From Escallonia rubra (taxonomy: Eukaryota; Streptophyta; Magnoliopsida; Escalloniales; Escalloniaceae), in assembly GCA_033065855.1 (NCBI GenBank), contig JAVXUO010001277.1, positions 62,001 to 126,000 on the forward strand: a DNA stretch of 64,000 nucleotides. The letters are read 5' to 3'. The notes under the pieces are model-generated. The model was not told where the DNA came from, did not search any database, and saw nothing but the letters and a program-made list of their open reading frames with translations. Below are positions 11,301 to 24,121 of this stretch, one piece after another; positions within the stretch are counted from its first letter, which is position 1; each line of letters begins with the position of its first letter. A program made the position numbers and the translations under genes.

Positions 11301-12837
11301 ATTTGTTGGGTGTTAGGGTTAAGCTTATGTCTGGTTATAGGTCATTTCAATTTAGACCCCTGGTATTTTGGGTTGGGTAGAAAGTAGGTACATCTTTGTG
11401 TATACATGAGTTGCTCATCTGGTGCCTTACTACCACACAAAGGAAAATAAGGATCGGCAGAGCTTGTTGTGCCTTGTTTGGGTCTTAGGGATTTGCTTTA
11501 CGCTGGTTTTCTGGGGGCCTCTAGGGTTGTTTTTACGTTAGGGCCTGCCTTCCTGTCGTACTGAAGGAAAATTCTGTTAGAGTTCTTCCTAACATTTCTC
11601 AGGAGTCATCTCATCACCACGTAATACAGAGCTCCAACAGTTTTAAACAAGTTCTGAAAATTGAACTCATCTCTGCTGTATGTAAAGGTAAGAAATCTAT
11701 TGCAACCTTTCCATGCTAATGGTACTAGAGGTAAGGCTCAGAATAAGCGAGCTTTTGACTGTTTAACGAATTGTCCAGCAAGACTAGAGAAATGTTTGAG
11801 ACAATAATTCAACCGAGGGACCTGAAATTTCAAAAATACATTCCTTGGTTAGCAAATATTGAAGTTCCCCCAACCTGTAAAGTTTTTAACGTGCTGAAAT
11901 GATTTGCATCTGGTAACACTAACACTTGGCTGAATAAAATCCTAATCTCAATTATATAGTTAAAGAAGGGCGCCAAATTATTGCTGTCCAAATTCTGATA
12001 TGGACTTTTTTTCTGTTTGTATGCGTTTCTTCGGGTGAGTTTTGTTAGAATTGTATCGCAAATTCCATGTTTTATGAGCTTAATCAAGTTGAGGATTGAC
12101 AACTTGAGCATATTGATGTTGAAACTTATTTGTTGAGAAGAAGTGTTAGGAATCGTAGGCGCAGCTTGACGCAATTGGTAAGCTTTTCAGTGATCCCTAG
12201 TCTGAGCTGTTGCTAAGCAGTAAGCAGCATGTTTCATTTGCAGTCTAACCATGGATGATGTGGATTCTTTCCTTGATTGCATTCCTAGTCCCAACGATGG
12301 ATGCCTAATGGATACCTTGCAATCACCTTTCCACTAGAGCTCATACACATACTTTAAGCGTGTGAAGTATCTGAGAGTTGCTTGGAACTCCTGAGGCATA
12401 CCAAGAATGCGCTGCATTACTTGTTTCAGTGGATAAAGACTGCTTATTGATGCAGTGTGTCATCCTTATGTGGTCGACTGATTACTGCAATTTTGCAACT
12501 CACATGCAGGTGCAACCAGCTATCAGCTGCGTACCCCTCCAACCCCCAACACCCACACGCACACCAAACAACAAAAAAGTTCCACTCCCTGTTTCTCTAG
12601 ACTGTTATAAAGCTGTACATCTCTTTCCAAGCCCCGTCAGGACTTCCATGAGAAATTTGTGAATCTGTTACCATACATGGTGTGGATTTTATAGTACTAG
12701 TTTGCTTCAAGGTTGTGCCAGAACTTCGACTCCTTATACTGATTTACCGTGTTTATTCTGTGTATTGGTTTAGTAGGTCATGTATCTGATTCCTTTCTGA
12801 CCTGTTAACTTGGCTTTAATTTCCTTAACATATGCAG
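8309..12837 (+). other. Probable 4.5-kb first intron, mostly featureless
   Basis: No conserved exon was found here. It holds an imperfect tandem duplication of a 30-base unit (GGTGCAGGAAAACGAAAATG...) at 8799-8857, and long G/T-rich stretches at 10560-11600 that may be an old retroelement with too many stops to name. At 12237 an acceptor-like TTTGCAG precedes ATGGATGATGTGG, a short frame of 28 codons that could be an alternative exon. Confidence 0.35.
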
Positions 12838-12870
12838 GCGTTGATTATTACGCCCAAAAGCTTTGTAGCG

Positions 12871-14661
12871 ATGTCGGCGAAAGCTCTGAAAGATCTTAAT
12901 GTGCTACCTGAATCTGAGAGGAAGATTGAAAGTTCAAGTAAAGGGAGCTTTGCCAAACCTCATATCCATGCTGATGAAAATATTCAAGAAAGGGAAAGAA
13001 AAAGCGCCGATTCCTTGGTTAAAACACCTATCAATGGAAATGACACCGTGACTTCTGTGGTGGAGGTGGGAAATTCAGAAGTTGAGTACATTGAATCCGA
13101 GAATCTAAATGATGTAGAAGACGTGGATCAGAGTTTCGAGGTATGATTAATCTTGTGCACTATAATTATGCTGAGCTGAAGGTTTTATGATGTGATGTAT
13201 ATGTGCTTTCTGATTCTCATTTCCAGATGCTTGTAGCTGGTTTGGAGTCTAAAGACTGGGTGCTGCTTTGTGAGACACTCAACAATGTCCGCCGCTTGTG
13301 TCTATTTCACAAGGAGAAAATGGAGGATATACTGTATGCCTAACTTATTTTAGATTTGATGACCCGAGGGCTTCAATTTTCTTGGATTTTATTTGCTTCA
13401 TATCCCCTTCGACCATTCCATTTATTCAACTATATTTTGATGTACAGGGGAAATGTGATCTCCCTTGTTGGGAAATCCCTGAAGAATCCAAGAAGCGCTG
13501 TTTGTAAAACTGCAATAATGACATGCACAGACATTTTCAAAACTTATGGCGATCACATTGTTGATTCGTTAGACCCACTGGTTAGTTGTTTCGTCAAAAT
13601 GCAACTGCACCTGGTTTTTTGGAATGACTTTTCTTCATCCTTTGAACTTATCCGTTTTTTGTTTTCTTCCGCCCCCCTCCAATGTGATTCTATATTTGGT
13701 TTAGCTTGTACAACTTCTTCTCAAGTCTTCGCAAGACAAACGCTTTGTGTGTGAGGCTGCTGAAAGAGCTTTGATAGCTATGACCACTTGGGTTTCCCCC
13801 AACTTGCTGCTACCAAAGTTGCAACCTTATTTCAAGAATAGGAATCCTCGAATTCGAGCCAAGGCGTCAATGTGCTTTTCTCGAAGTGTACCACGACTGG
13901 TAAGTCTTTGGCATTAAAGTCTCTGCGGTGTTCATTTTGATAACAAAAATCCCTCTTTTACTGGTTTAGTCTATTTTGTCCCTGCTTCTCTCATTTAGAT
14001 TATTTTTTTGTCGTAATTGTTCTTTTAACTTTTTTTAATGCTTCAGCTGCCAACCTTTGGCACTTTGCTTGATTCCCCTGAAAAGTTGCACTAAATCAAA
14101 ATAATTTTGAAGATCTTTAAAACTGAATTAAGCTTCGTCTTCTCCCTTATATTTGCTTAGGGATTCTTTCTCACAAGAATAAAATGTCACCTCAACCAGG
14201 CCAAAAGGCTACAGATGTAGTGAATATTCCTTTTTAATATACGAGGGTATTGTTATGCATGCTGAGCGCGGAGGAAGTTATAACTTGAATCAAAACTGCT
14301 GAGTTCTGTGCTTGTTTGTAAAAGGTACTTTTTTCGCTTGACAATACTTATCATGTCAATACTGTATGAATATCAGGGTGTTCAGGGAATCATAACATAC
14401 GGGATTGACAAATTGATCCGAATAGCTGCATCCCAGCTCAGCGACCAGCTTCCCGAATCAAGGGAGGCTGCTCGCACTCTCTTGTTGGAGCTGCAAACTG
14501 TATATGACAAATCTCATGATCCAACACCAACTACAGTTGCTGAGGAGCCAGAGATGAACTCTTGGGAGCAATTTTGTCAAATCAACCTCTCACCTTTAAG
14601 TGCTCAAGCTGTCCTGCGTGTGACCAATATTTCCCGAGAAGGTCTTGTTATGGGTTCCTAG
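12871..14661 (+). CDS. CLASP/TOG-like helical (ARM/HEAT) repeat protein, 329 aa
   Basis: Five coding exons: 12871-13140, 13227-13333, 13448-13580, 13705-13899, 14377-14661. All phases join without a stop. The first 90 residues are polar and probably disordered (MSAKALKDLN..., acidic EYIESENLNDVEDVDQSFE). Residues 91-290 form paired helices of TOG type: ESKDWVLLCETLNNVRRL, GKSLKNPRSAVCKTAIMTC, a conserved AAERALIAM, and RNPRIRAKASMC. Such folds in CLASP and related proteins bind tubulin, so a microtubule role is likely but inferred. The exon acceptor is at 12838, overlapping an upstream ATG at 12832 that is therefore unlikely to be in the mRNA. ATG at 12871 is taken as the start. It resembles small single-TOG ARM-repeat proteins of plants (Arabidopsis At3g01450/At5g14790 type, from memory). 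Confidence 0.8.
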
Positions 14662-15400
14662 CATATCATTCTACACAACTTATGTGGAGGTGAGGTTTGC
14701 CCCTCTTCCCTTGTCTTGGTTTGATATCTTACCTCTTATTTGTAAATACCCTGAGGCATTGACAAGCTTGAAAGGCGGTTGAAGCCTGTAGTTGGCTTAT
14801 ATGTTCTACAACGTTTTTACATGGTTTACACGTTGCTGCTAAAATGTTCTATTGATCAGCTAATAGGGCAAGTTTTTTTCCATTTCCCCTATCATGAGCT
14901 ATGGATGCTTACTGGATGACATCTTCCTACGCATTTCCCTGTGGTGAATTGTTACCCCTGCTTTTGGCCATGAATTGAAGAAGTTTTTTCTGTCAAATTC
15001 TGTATCTCTAGGGGAGGTTTAGAAAATACGTTAGTTGTCTTTTTGTCAAAGCAGGACTTTGTCGGAACAATGCATAGCAGTATAGCGCACAGTAGATCAT
15101 AAAAGAGATGATACATCTTTGACATTAGGGCTGAGCCCTAGAAGTAAGACAAGTATGAAGTTCTTTTCACTTCCCTTTCGGTTGTCATAATGTTAAGATA
15201 GGATGTCATAGAGGATAGGCCTAGGTGAAATGATGGAGATTTTACCACCTCAAAACTTTGCCTATTTTTCCGTAAAATAATCCGCTCATTTGTTTTAGTG
15301 AAAGTTGCTATAAAAAGGTAATCTAGGTTGGGGATGATAGATGGCTGCCTTGTTTTATAAAGATCCAATCCCCACCAAAGAATACATTAGGGCAACGCCA
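14662..15400. other. 3' flank, nothing recognised
   Basis: Contains the presumed 3' UTR of the preceding gene, then unannotated sequence up to a LINE remnant. Confidence 0.4.
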
Positions 15401-15559
15401 AGGTTAGTGGGCTGATTCTCCCGCGACAAACCAATGGAAAGAGGAGCTGGTAGGTCAGATTTTCTTGGCTAACCGAGGCATCTGTAAGCAAGAACACTCC
15501 ACTGGAAAGCAATCAAAACAGTAATCATATAACGTGGCACTGGACCAGAAATGGAAGGT

Positions 15560-16530
15560 TCACAGTCAGGAGTGCTCACTAGTTGTATTGTGGAGGATCA
15601 TAGCTCCGGAGGGACCAAGAAGTGGAAATTTCTGTGGTCTAGGTATGCGGTAAAAAAAGTTGAAATTTTTGGGTGGCGAGCTTGTCTCAATGCCTTACAT
15701 ACGGTCTAGTATCGGTTGGACGAAGATAGAAGTCGGGAATTTATGCTTTGCATGTTGTAAAGGGATCAGACCATGTACCGTAATTTTAAAATACTATGAG
15801 TTGGCTAGACAAGTCCTCGCGATAAGCGATGTAAGCTGCTAAGAAGCATCAAAATCAGATTACGAAGGTTCAATGCACAATTGATGGTTAATGGTGGCCG
15901 ATGAGTTAGCAGCCAATGAGTTTGACTTCTTTTTGATGTTGTTGCTGGAACGATTCGAACAAATTATGTACAATCAAGTGAAAAATATGGCTCTAGAATT
16001 GAGTATGAGTGGCGTTTCCCGTACTGGATCAATTTATGAAAGGCTCATGAGACGCACAGCTACTTGAGAGGAGCATTTTACGTTGAGTTGGCACACCTCC
16101 ACCAAATGGCGTGATGAAAGTTAACTATTACGCGGCCATATTTGAGGAGTGGGATCCAAAATTGCAAAAGCAGTAGCAGCTCGTGAAGTAATTCAATTTT
16201 CTATAGATCATATGGCGTTTAGAAGAACGTAGCTAGAAGGGGTTCCCTGATGGTGAGACTAGCGTGGAACAAAGCTATAAGAGAAGAAGTCCATTTAGGC
16301 AACTACATTGCATACTGCAAGAGCTCAATGAAGGATTTTAATTTTTTAGAGGTGAAGTTTGTAAACGAACAAGTAATATAGTATGGCGCATAAGTTTGCC
16401 GAAAGTGCACGACTTGTGCTATAAGTAGCTATTTGAAAGGAATACGCCTTGTTATTGGTCGTGACACTCCTCCTAAAAGATGTATCATCCCGATGTCAAT
16501 AAAATAAAAATAAAAAATTGTTGTAAGCCT
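15560..16530 (+). mobile_element. LINE remnant: zinc-knuckle and RNase H end of ORF2
   Basis: Broken plus-strand frames carry the signature of the 3' part of plant LINE ORF2. First comes a zf-RVT-like segment (KVEIFGWRACLNALHT near 15660-15710, then a CFACC near 15750). Then comes an RNase H-like tail near 16170-16430 (AIQFSIDHM-type helix, VHLGNYIAYCKSSM, VKFVKRTSNIVAHKFAESAR-like). It ends in AATAAAATAAAAATAAAA near 16500-16517, a LINE-type tail. Many stops and frameshifts show it is dead. The 5' limit is approximate. Confidence 0.7.
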
Positions 16531-16850
16531 AACTAAGCGTTGTGGGTAGAGTGATCAATCTATGCAGCTTGACATCCATTTTTTTTTTTCTCTTTTTCTA
16601 TCTATTTTCCAAACTACGCCTTTTAAACTGTGAAGGGTGCCCTTGGTGCAACCAACAGAGGGTCGCTATTGGGGATTTGGCGGAGACGAGAAGGATCACT
16701 AGGCATAGTTATACATAATAACTTCAATAGACACGACATATATATTTTAACAATAGTCACATAAAACACGACATGTATTTTAATGATAAACGGAAAAATG
16801 AGTAGCATCTTAAGAGTTGAAAATGACGTTTACTTTCTATCTATTACCTA

Positions 16851-16930
16851 ACAATTATTTTCAACGAGCGCCACTTGTTTTAGTCAGAGTACAATTATTT
16901 TCAACGAGCGTCACTTGTTTTAGTCAGAGT
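16851..16930. repeat. Tandem duplication, 2 x 40 bp
   Basis: ACAATTATTTTCAACGAGCG... occurs at 16851-16890 and again at 16891-16930 with one mismatch. Confidence 0.95.
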
Positions 16931-19238
16931 AATGCTCACAAAAGAAAGAGTGATCGAGAGCACAAGCGTTTTTCCACCTTCTTCTATCACGAATAGTCCA
17001 CAAACCCCGCTAGGACCATAGAAAGACTGATTACGTACATAATTTGCACAAGATTTATAACTTGCAACAGGGTTTTTTTTAAAATAAGATAAATACAAAA
17101 GAGGTGCTATTCATGGAAACGGAGACTGAAACCAATGAGCAATGCACATGCAGTTTTGCTTGTGAAGTATAAAGCTTGCTTTGATGTAACCCACTTCATA
17201 TTTTCTTCTTCTATAAAATGACTTTGTAGTTTCAGGAGTGCTTTTTAGAGCACAAATTCTGAATTAGTCAACCTCAACATATCTGGTTTGATATAGCAAT
17301 TGCTAGCTCATGTCCAACCTTATAACTCACTACTGTAGGGTGAGGATTGACACCTATCTAGAATGTTTTTTTTGGCTTCAAATTTAGCATGTAGGAAGAA
17401 GTTACAACTCTCGGTACAGTAACAACTAAGGGATGCAAAATATGATCATTGATATTCAATTATTGAAGCTATTTTTTTTTTTGGCTTCAAATTTAGCATG
17501 TTGAAGTAAATGAAGTGCGGTTAAATATTGTCGCTGAATTTTTTTTCAAAAAATTCAATAACTACATACGTAGCTAGCAACCATTCTTTATTAGATGGCT
17601 ACAACACAAGATCCAAGCAAAATCTATGCCATCTAAAATATGTACTAAAAAGCTAGATATAGCGTTTGTTGAAAAGGATTTTGACTTTTACCAATACAAT
17701 GCACATCTATTTGTGAACAAGCTACGATATCTGCTTTGACAAAAAATTAAAATTACTCTTTTACGAAAGTTATCCAAGTATGAAAAAAAATGCTTCATAT
17801 TTTGTCAAGGACTTCTACGTGACAAAACAAAAACCAAAAGACCCATGATCACTAAAAATTTGTTTCAATTCAACCATATCTATTTAAGTCCACAGTAGAT
17901 CAACATCCAAACCTGCTGTAGATCAACACCCAAAGTTTTAATAGGAATATGGTCAAATATGCATCAAGAAACAGTTGGAGCACATTCCAGCCCAACACGA
18001 GCAGGGTTTGAAAAAATGGTTTTCGTGAAGGAATGAAGGCGTGTTAACAAGAGATTAGGAGGTCGTTGGTCACCCGGCACCAAATATTTACACTCACAAG
18101 TACACGACACGCCTGCTTTTATATTAGTAGACTTTGACTACAGTAGCTAGAGAGATGGCAAAGACAAGTATAGGAAAGTAGATTTTGTGCTATTAATTCC
18201 TCTGCAGAGGCTGCTGGTGTGAGTCCCTCCTTGCCCTAAAATAATGCTACCTTCAGCGTATAGCAAGCAGTATGTGCATGGAGATTTTGACATCCTACCT
18301 TAGCTTGTCTGGACTAGTTGACATTCCATCCACAGCCAAGATACACAATGAAATGTCCCTTTTGATGTAGCGATAGTTAATGGTTATTAATTCTATAATC
18401 AGTAATGTCTTTGTAAAAATTTAGTTCAGCTTTAGGGAAAAAAAATCACTTGAGAGGAGCGAGTAATTTTGTGCTATGGGTCTTCTGCCCAAGAACATTA
18501 TGTCTAGATGCTGCCTTAGGGTGAAGTCCCTTTTGAACTTCCAACTTGGAAATTCAAAAAGGACTTTGGTGGTCGGCGGCGGTGGTGGCCGGCGATGCCC
18601 AGCGACAGCTGCTGCCAACAATGGTGGTGCCGGGCGGCGGCGGCGGCGGTTAAAAAATGTGATTTTTTACTAAAAGAGAGTTTTAAAAGTCCAACCCAAG
18701 TAACCCATTATTATACTCAGTATAAGCTTAGCCCATTCTAACCACTATATACTTTGGTGGGAAAAATTCAATTTTTTTTTGAGTTGGGTTGGTTAAAACC
18801 ATAAACCTCAACCCAAAGTCGCAACCCTACTTCCAAGGTTATCCATGTGTTACATGTTAACTTATCTCTAGTACTAATAGCTAACAAATGGTAACAAGAT
18901 TTTTTACATGTTATGTATTTTCCCATCATTTAATTTCTCACCTCCTCTCCCACAAAATAAAGGCAAGTTTTTAGTTGGTTACAAATTTAGATCTGCTAAC
19001 TACTCTTAATTCCCAACCCCTACATCACTGCCTTCATTTTTTCATTACCAAAATTACTTTCATCTTCCATATGAAGTTCGTAGGGTGGATAAAAACTAGA
19101 AAGAGTTATCTAATACAACGCGACACGATCTATCTTCAGTATCTAATACTGCACACTCATAGCATGTGCCCACGACCACTAGTATATCATACATAATGCG
19201 GCCCAACATACTCAGAAAATCCCAAAATGGAAATGTTT
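16931..19238. other. Intergenic, nothing recognised
   Basis: AT-rich with a small GC-rich patch (GGCGGCGG-type) at 18570-18650. No supported gene. Short frames over the GC patch are low-complexity. Confidence 0.45.
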
Positions 19239-19398
19239 AAGTAGAGCTTGGTCAACCCCAAGGGGTGGTGAAAGTGGAAAAGGGCCTCGAGGAATGACCT
19301 CGAGGTCCCGAGTTCGATTCTCCATACCGACGGGTCATATTGAATTGCAGTTCTTAAGCATTCCAAAAAAACAAAAAAAAAAGAAGTAGAGCTTGGTC
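19239..19398 (+). mobile_element. tRNA-derived SINE, family 2
   Basis: A 130-bp body (19254-19383) lies between exact 15-bp repeats AAGTAGAGCTTGGTC at 19239-19253 and 19384-19398. It contains a consensus A box (TGGTGAAAGTGG) and B box (GAGTTCGATTCTC), and ends in an A-rich tail. The sequence between the boxes does not fold as a complete cloverleaf, so it is a SINE and not a tRNA gene. It lies about 130 bp upstream of the TATA box of the ABCG gene. Confidence 0.9.
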
Positions 19399-19527
19399 TG
19401 AAGTTAATTGGCAAGCAAATGGCCAGCTTGTTCGGCCTTCTTGACAAGAAACCGCCATGGTGGACTTGGTAGTAGAACCATGACGTCTATGGTCCTTTTT
19501 CCTCAAAGACCTGGTAATGACAACACA

Positions 19528-19535
19528 TATAAATG
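19528..19535 (+). promoter_or_regulatory. TATA box of the ABCG gene
   Basis: TATAAATG about 230 bp before the start codon, implying a 5' UTR of about 200 bases. It is the only good TATA match between the SINE and the gene. Confidence 0.5.
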
Positions 19536-19758
19536 TATCCATGCAACTAGTAGAGGCAGTGCAATTTCTCACCTAAACTCCCCAAACTTCATCACCACCC
19601 AAACCCACTCGTACTAGCTATCTCCTCAAGATAGATATTCATGCACTTTCCTATGTAAAGCACAGACTGCTGAATTTCTAGACAGAAAGAGAGAGCTTGA
19701 GCCATCTTCCCACTTTTCGATATAGAGAGAGTTGGTGACATCAAAGCGATTACTTGTT

Positions 19759-21951
19759 ATGCCTTTTTCCAGTGGAGAGCTAGATATCATGTCATCGAGT
19801 TCATCGAGCGATTTACCATTTTTAGGCCCGAGAGGACCCATGGAGCTCCAAGAACTCGCACGGAAACCCAAACGGGACGCAAATCCGACGCTCGGCGAGC
19901 TTCTAGAGCTCGTGGGGGACGCGCACACGCCGGACCATCGAGTCCTCGAGCTTAACGACGCGGTTCCCGAGCCCACTTCCTCCCCCTTTGTCCTTTCTTT
20001 CAATAACCTCACTTATAGCGTCAAAGTTCGTCGAAAACTGCCACTTCCCACATGTCTAAACACGAACAAGATTGCTAACACCAAGGTGTTGTTGAATGAT
20101 ATCTCGGGGGAGGCAAGAGAGGGCGAGATCATGGCCGTGCTCGGGGCTAGCGGGTCCGGCAAGTCGACGTTGATCGACGCGCTCGCCGACCGTATATCGA
20201 AAGAGAGCTTGAAGGGGAGCGTGACTTTGAATGGCGAAGTGTTGGAGTCTAAGCTTCTGAAAGTTATATCGGCTTATGTTATGCAGGACGACTTGCTGTT
20301 CCCGATGCTGACCGTGGAGGAGACGCTCATGTTCTCCGCCGAGTTCCGTCTCCCGCGCGCGCTTTCCAGGTCCAAAAAGAAGGCGCGGGTTCAAGCTTTG
20401 ATCGACCAATTAGGCCTCCGGAATGCAGCCAAGACCGTGATCGGTGACGAAGGGCACAGAGGAGTTTCGGGTGGAGAAAGGCGTCGTGTTTCGATCGGGA
20501 TTGACATAATTCACGACCCGATCGTCCTGTTTCTGGACGAACCGACGTCAGGCCTCGACTCGACTAGTGCCTTCATGGTGGTGAAGGTGTTGCAGAGGAT
20601 AGCTCAGAGTGGTAGTATAGTGATAATGTCCGTACACCAGCCTAGTTACAGAATCCTCGGCTTGCTTGACAGCTTGATCTTTCTGTCACGGGGACAGACC
20701 GTGTACAGTGGGCCTCCGAGTAGCCTAGGTCAGTTCTTGGCGGAGTTTGGACAGCCAATCCCCGTAAACGAGGACAAAACTGAGTTTGTCCTCGATCTCA
20801 TTAGGGAGCTCGAAAGCTCCCCGGCAGGAACCAAAAGCTTGGTGGATTTCAACAAAAACACATGGCAGAAGAAGAACCTTTCTCGAAATAGTCTCGAAGA
20901 TTGGCCGAAACTATCTCTCAAAGACGCGATAAGCGCAAGCATTTCAAGAGGAAAACTTGTTTCCGGGGCAACAAATGTTGACCCAAGCCGCTCTTCTTCA
21001 GTCCCAACGTTTGCTAATCCATTCTGGATCGAGATACTGGTGATAGGCAAGAGATCTTTGTTGAATTCATGGCGATCGCCTGAGCTGTTCGGAATGCGAT
21101 TTGGCGCTGTTCTAGTGACCGGGCTCATACTGGCTACAATTTTCTGGAGGCTGGACAACACTCCCAGAGGCATCGAGGAGAGGATAGGGTTCTTCGCCTT
21201 CGCCATGTCCACAACCTTCTACACTTGTGCAGAAGCCATCCCAGTTTTCCTTCAAGAACGGTACATATTCATGAGAGAGACTGCTTACAATGCCTATCGC
21301 AGGTCGTCATACGTTCTCTCTCACTCTATCATTTCCATCCCTTCCTTGTTGTTCCTCTCATTGGTATTTGCCGTGACAACCTTCTGGGCAGTCGGCCTAG
21401 CCGGCGGCCTCTCCGGCTTCCTTTTCTTCTTCTTCTTCATCTTCGCCTCGTTTTGGGCCGGAAGCTCCTTCGTCACTTTCCTCTCCGGTGTTGTGGCTCA
21501 TGTCATGCTGGGTTACACCGTCGTTGTGGCCATCTTAGCCTATTTCCTCTTGTTCAGTGGATTCTTCATTTCTCGAGACAGAATTCCAATTTACTGGATA
21601 TGGTTCCATTATGCTTCTCTGGTGAAATATCCATACCAAGGCGTGTTACAAAACGAGTTCGATGATCCGGCTACGTGTTTCGTGAGGGGCGTTCAGATTT
21701 TCGACAACTCGCCGCTAGGAGAATTCCCTAATTCCATGAAGCTCAAGTTGCTGAAAGCAATGAGCAAAACTTTGGGCACTGACATCAATAGCTCCACATG
21801 TGTGACCACAGGGCTGGACATACTGAAGAAAGAAGGGGTTACTGATATAAGCAAATGGAATTGCTTGTGGGTTACAGTTGCTCTTGGTTTCTTCTTTAGG
21901 ATTCTGTTTTACTTTGCCTTGTTGTTTGGAAGCAGAAACAGGAGGAGGTAA
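19759..21951 (+). CDS. ABCG half-size transporter, suberin-related clade, 730 aa
   Basis: An intronless gene for a plasma-membrane ABC exporter with the domain order ATPase then membrane domain. The ATPase has Walker [10 protein letters not shown] (about residues 129-137), Q-loop VMQDD (about 174), signature [12 protein letters not shown] (about 236-247), Walker [13 protein letters not shown] (about 256-267) and the H-loop histidine in SVHQPS (about 293). The C-terminal half (from about 435) has six hydrophobic spans and the extracellular loop with CVTTG. The N-terminal words [12 protein letters not shown] and [18 protein letters not shown] are typical of the Arabidopsis ABCG1/2/6/16/20 group, which exports lipid precursors of suberin and pollen wall. 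Members act as dimers. The first ATG is at 19759; a second at 19789 is also possible. All catalytic motifs are intact. Confidence 0.95.
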   Translation: MPFSSGELDIMSSSSSSDLPFLGPRGPMELQELARKPKRDANPTLGELLELVGDAHTPDHRVLELNDAVPEPTSSPFVLSFNNLTYSVKVRRKLPLPTCLNTNKIANTKVLLNDISGEAREGEIMAVLGASGSGKSTLIDALADRISKESLKGSVTLNGEVLESKLLKVISAYVMQDDLLFPMLTVEETLMFSAEFRLPRALSRSKKKARVQALIDQLGLRNAAKTVIGDEGHRGVSGGERRRVSIGIDIIHDPIVLFLDEPTSGLDSTSAFMVVKVLQRIAQSGSIVIMSVHQPSYRILGLLDSLIFLSRGQTVYSGPPSSLGQFLAEFGQPIPVNEDKTEFVLDLIRELESSPAGTKSLVDFNKNTWQKKNLSRNSLEDWPKLSLKDAISASISRGKLVSGATNVDPSRSSSVPTFANPFWIEILVIGKRSLLNSWRSPELFGMRFGAVLVTGLILATIFWRLDNTPRGIEERIGFFAFAMSTTFYTCAEAIPVFLQERYIFMRETAYNAYRRSSYVLSHSIISIPSLLFLSLVFAVTTFWAVGLAGGLSGFLFFFFFIFASFWAGSSFVTFLSGVVAHVMLGYTVVVAILAYFLLFSGFFISRDRIPIYWIWFHYASLVKYPYQGVLQNEFDDPATCFVRGVQIFDNSPLGEFPNSMKLKLLKAMSKTLGTDINSSTCVTTGLDILKKEGVTDISKWNCLWVTVALGFFFRILFYFALLFGSRNRRR

Positions 21952-22185
21952 TCAGAGAAGCTGCTGTCAAAGAATCCAAGAACCCTGAGAGTAACAATGG
22001 TGAGCCAAAACAATTTGGCGGGAATATCATCACTGATGGTGTTCATTTTTATTTACTTTTTGTTTGAACAAATTGGTTTGGTAGTTGTATCAGAAGTGGA
22101 TTTTGATAACAGTTGTTGCAATGTAAATCCACCTACCTACCCAGCTAATAAGTTAGCCCTTAGCTTCATAGATTGGAATTCTTAA

Positions 22186-24121
22186 ATGTAGGCTTGGTAC
22201 GTATTTGTAGTTATTCTGCTTGGAGATTCTAGAAATCATCAAGATGGTGTTCTGAGTTTCACATCAACCATCCATATCACGCATTCACTTCTCGTAAACA
22301 TGATAACATTGCGTTCATACTCTAACAACTTAATTTGGTTGGTAGAAAAGCTCAAATGTAACGATTATAGATATGATGTGCTGTAAAGGAGTGGTGAGAT
22401 CTCACACGAGATGGAGGGATTCCCCGACAATAAGCTGTCAAAGTTTTATTATTCTCTCATCTTATCTGTCGCTGCATGCAATTTTTTTTTTATGAGTTTG
22501 ACAAGGTCTTATATCGATTATTTTCACTTACATATTTGGTCCCCTTTAATTAATTGTGCACTAGATGGATATGTACCTTGATTTTTTTTTTCTCATTGAA
22601 TCGAGGGCTTGCACGTTTGCTAAGATGTATGATAAAAAATTTCCTCCCTTAATCTTTGCGATATAAAGATAAACAAACTTGCGTTGATGAAACAAATCTA
22701 TCTCCAACAAGATGATATTAATTGGTTGTTACGAGACTAGAACTTAGTTCTTGAACCCTTTACCAAAAAAAAATAAAAAATTTCAGGATAAAGCTTAGTA
22801 CTTCTTGGCCTTTTTCTTATCAAAAGGAGAACATTCATGTCCACAGTTTCTCATGCTTTCGGAGAACTTTCATGCTCGCACTTGATTATGCTTTTACACA
22901 GTTTCAATTATAGTTAGAAAGTATATTTTTTGCGACAAAACACATGAAGCAGTCTGCTTCATTTTCTCACATAAATAGTGACGGTTTAAGGTACCCTAAT
23001 TTGTTGGCCTTGTTTGTATCATGAACAAAACAATACATGAAACTTAAATCAAAACAAGAAAATGTAAGAAAACATGAAGTCCCAAAGTTTCAAGACCATC
23101 TAATTCTTTGTTTTTTTCATTTCCCTTCTATCCTTTGGCAAAAAGAGAAAAAGAAAAGTCTTATTTTTTATTTATTCATTTTAGCAATCTCTCTCTCTCC
23201 TTTTTTTTTTTGGTTTCCACAATTTTTGGGTTTGGAAAGCAAGACAAAGACACAATGGAGCTATGAGTTTTCCACTCGGACCACAAGCAGTGATTCATGA
23301 TAAAACTCGAAATCTAATTCTTACCAATATTTTTAGAAGGTTACTACTTGCAATATGTTCTCATTTTCTATTTTCGCTATCATTGTTTTTTGTTTTTATG
23401 TGGTTCCGCGTGTATGGTAACCGATTGTTGAAAAATATAAAAAAACGTCTTTGCCAAATATCTTTGTGCTAGTTTGCATGATAATGTCTTATAGTGATTT
23501 TTCCGAAAATCAAAATATGTGAAAACTTGTATGACAATTGGGTGGTAAGTGTTGGCGGACACGGGATGAGGTGGGGATGGGCGGTTGTGGTATGGTGGTG
23601 GCAAAAATGGTGTAAGGTGATTGGTGGGCGGTGATGGAGGTGTAAGAGGCAATGAAGGGGTGGGTGCGACAATGTTAGGTAGGTGGTGGTGGTTGAAGGA
23701 TTGATGGGCGGTCGTGGATGGCGATGGCAGAAGGTAAGGATGGCGATTTTGGGTCCTAATTGGAGCCCCGCCCCGTATGGTACCTACTTGAGAAAGCTTA
23801 TATGGGGCAAATGGGAGTCTAATTAAACAAGGCTATTTGAATTTGCTCCATTCCCAACTTAACCTAAATAGAATTTTAAAAATTTTACTCGTTTACACAC
23901 ACACACATTCTCTCTCTCCGACACACGCACAATTCGCTAGTTGGCAGCCACCAACGACCGCCAATGTCTGTTGCTACTCACTGTCGCTTCCTTGTTGCTA
24001 CCCAAAAAATTCGGCAGTAATTGTTGCCGCGGTGCAGGCGCAACACGAAAAGTTTGACAACCACCACAGTTGCCGGCCGCCACGCATGCCGCTATCTAAC
24101 TCTGGCAGCCACCTTTGCTTA
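22186..24121. other. Intergenic, G/T-rich low-complexity patch
   Basis: No gene recognised. The stretch 23545-23740 is rich in GGTGG and TGGGCGG words and yields spurious proline-rich frames on the minus strand. Confidence 0.45.

Noticed and set aside
12832..12870. ATG at 12832 as start of the helical-repeat gene
   Set aside because: It overlaps the TATGCAG splice acceptor, so it would be removed with the intron.
19732..19758. Start of ABCG nine codons upstream
   Set aside because: That frame opens with TTG, not ATG; plant translation should begin at ATG 19759 or 19789.
23469..23672. His/Pro-rich minus-strand frames
   Set aside because: Product of the GGTGG-rich low-complexity patch; no conserved motif or splice context.
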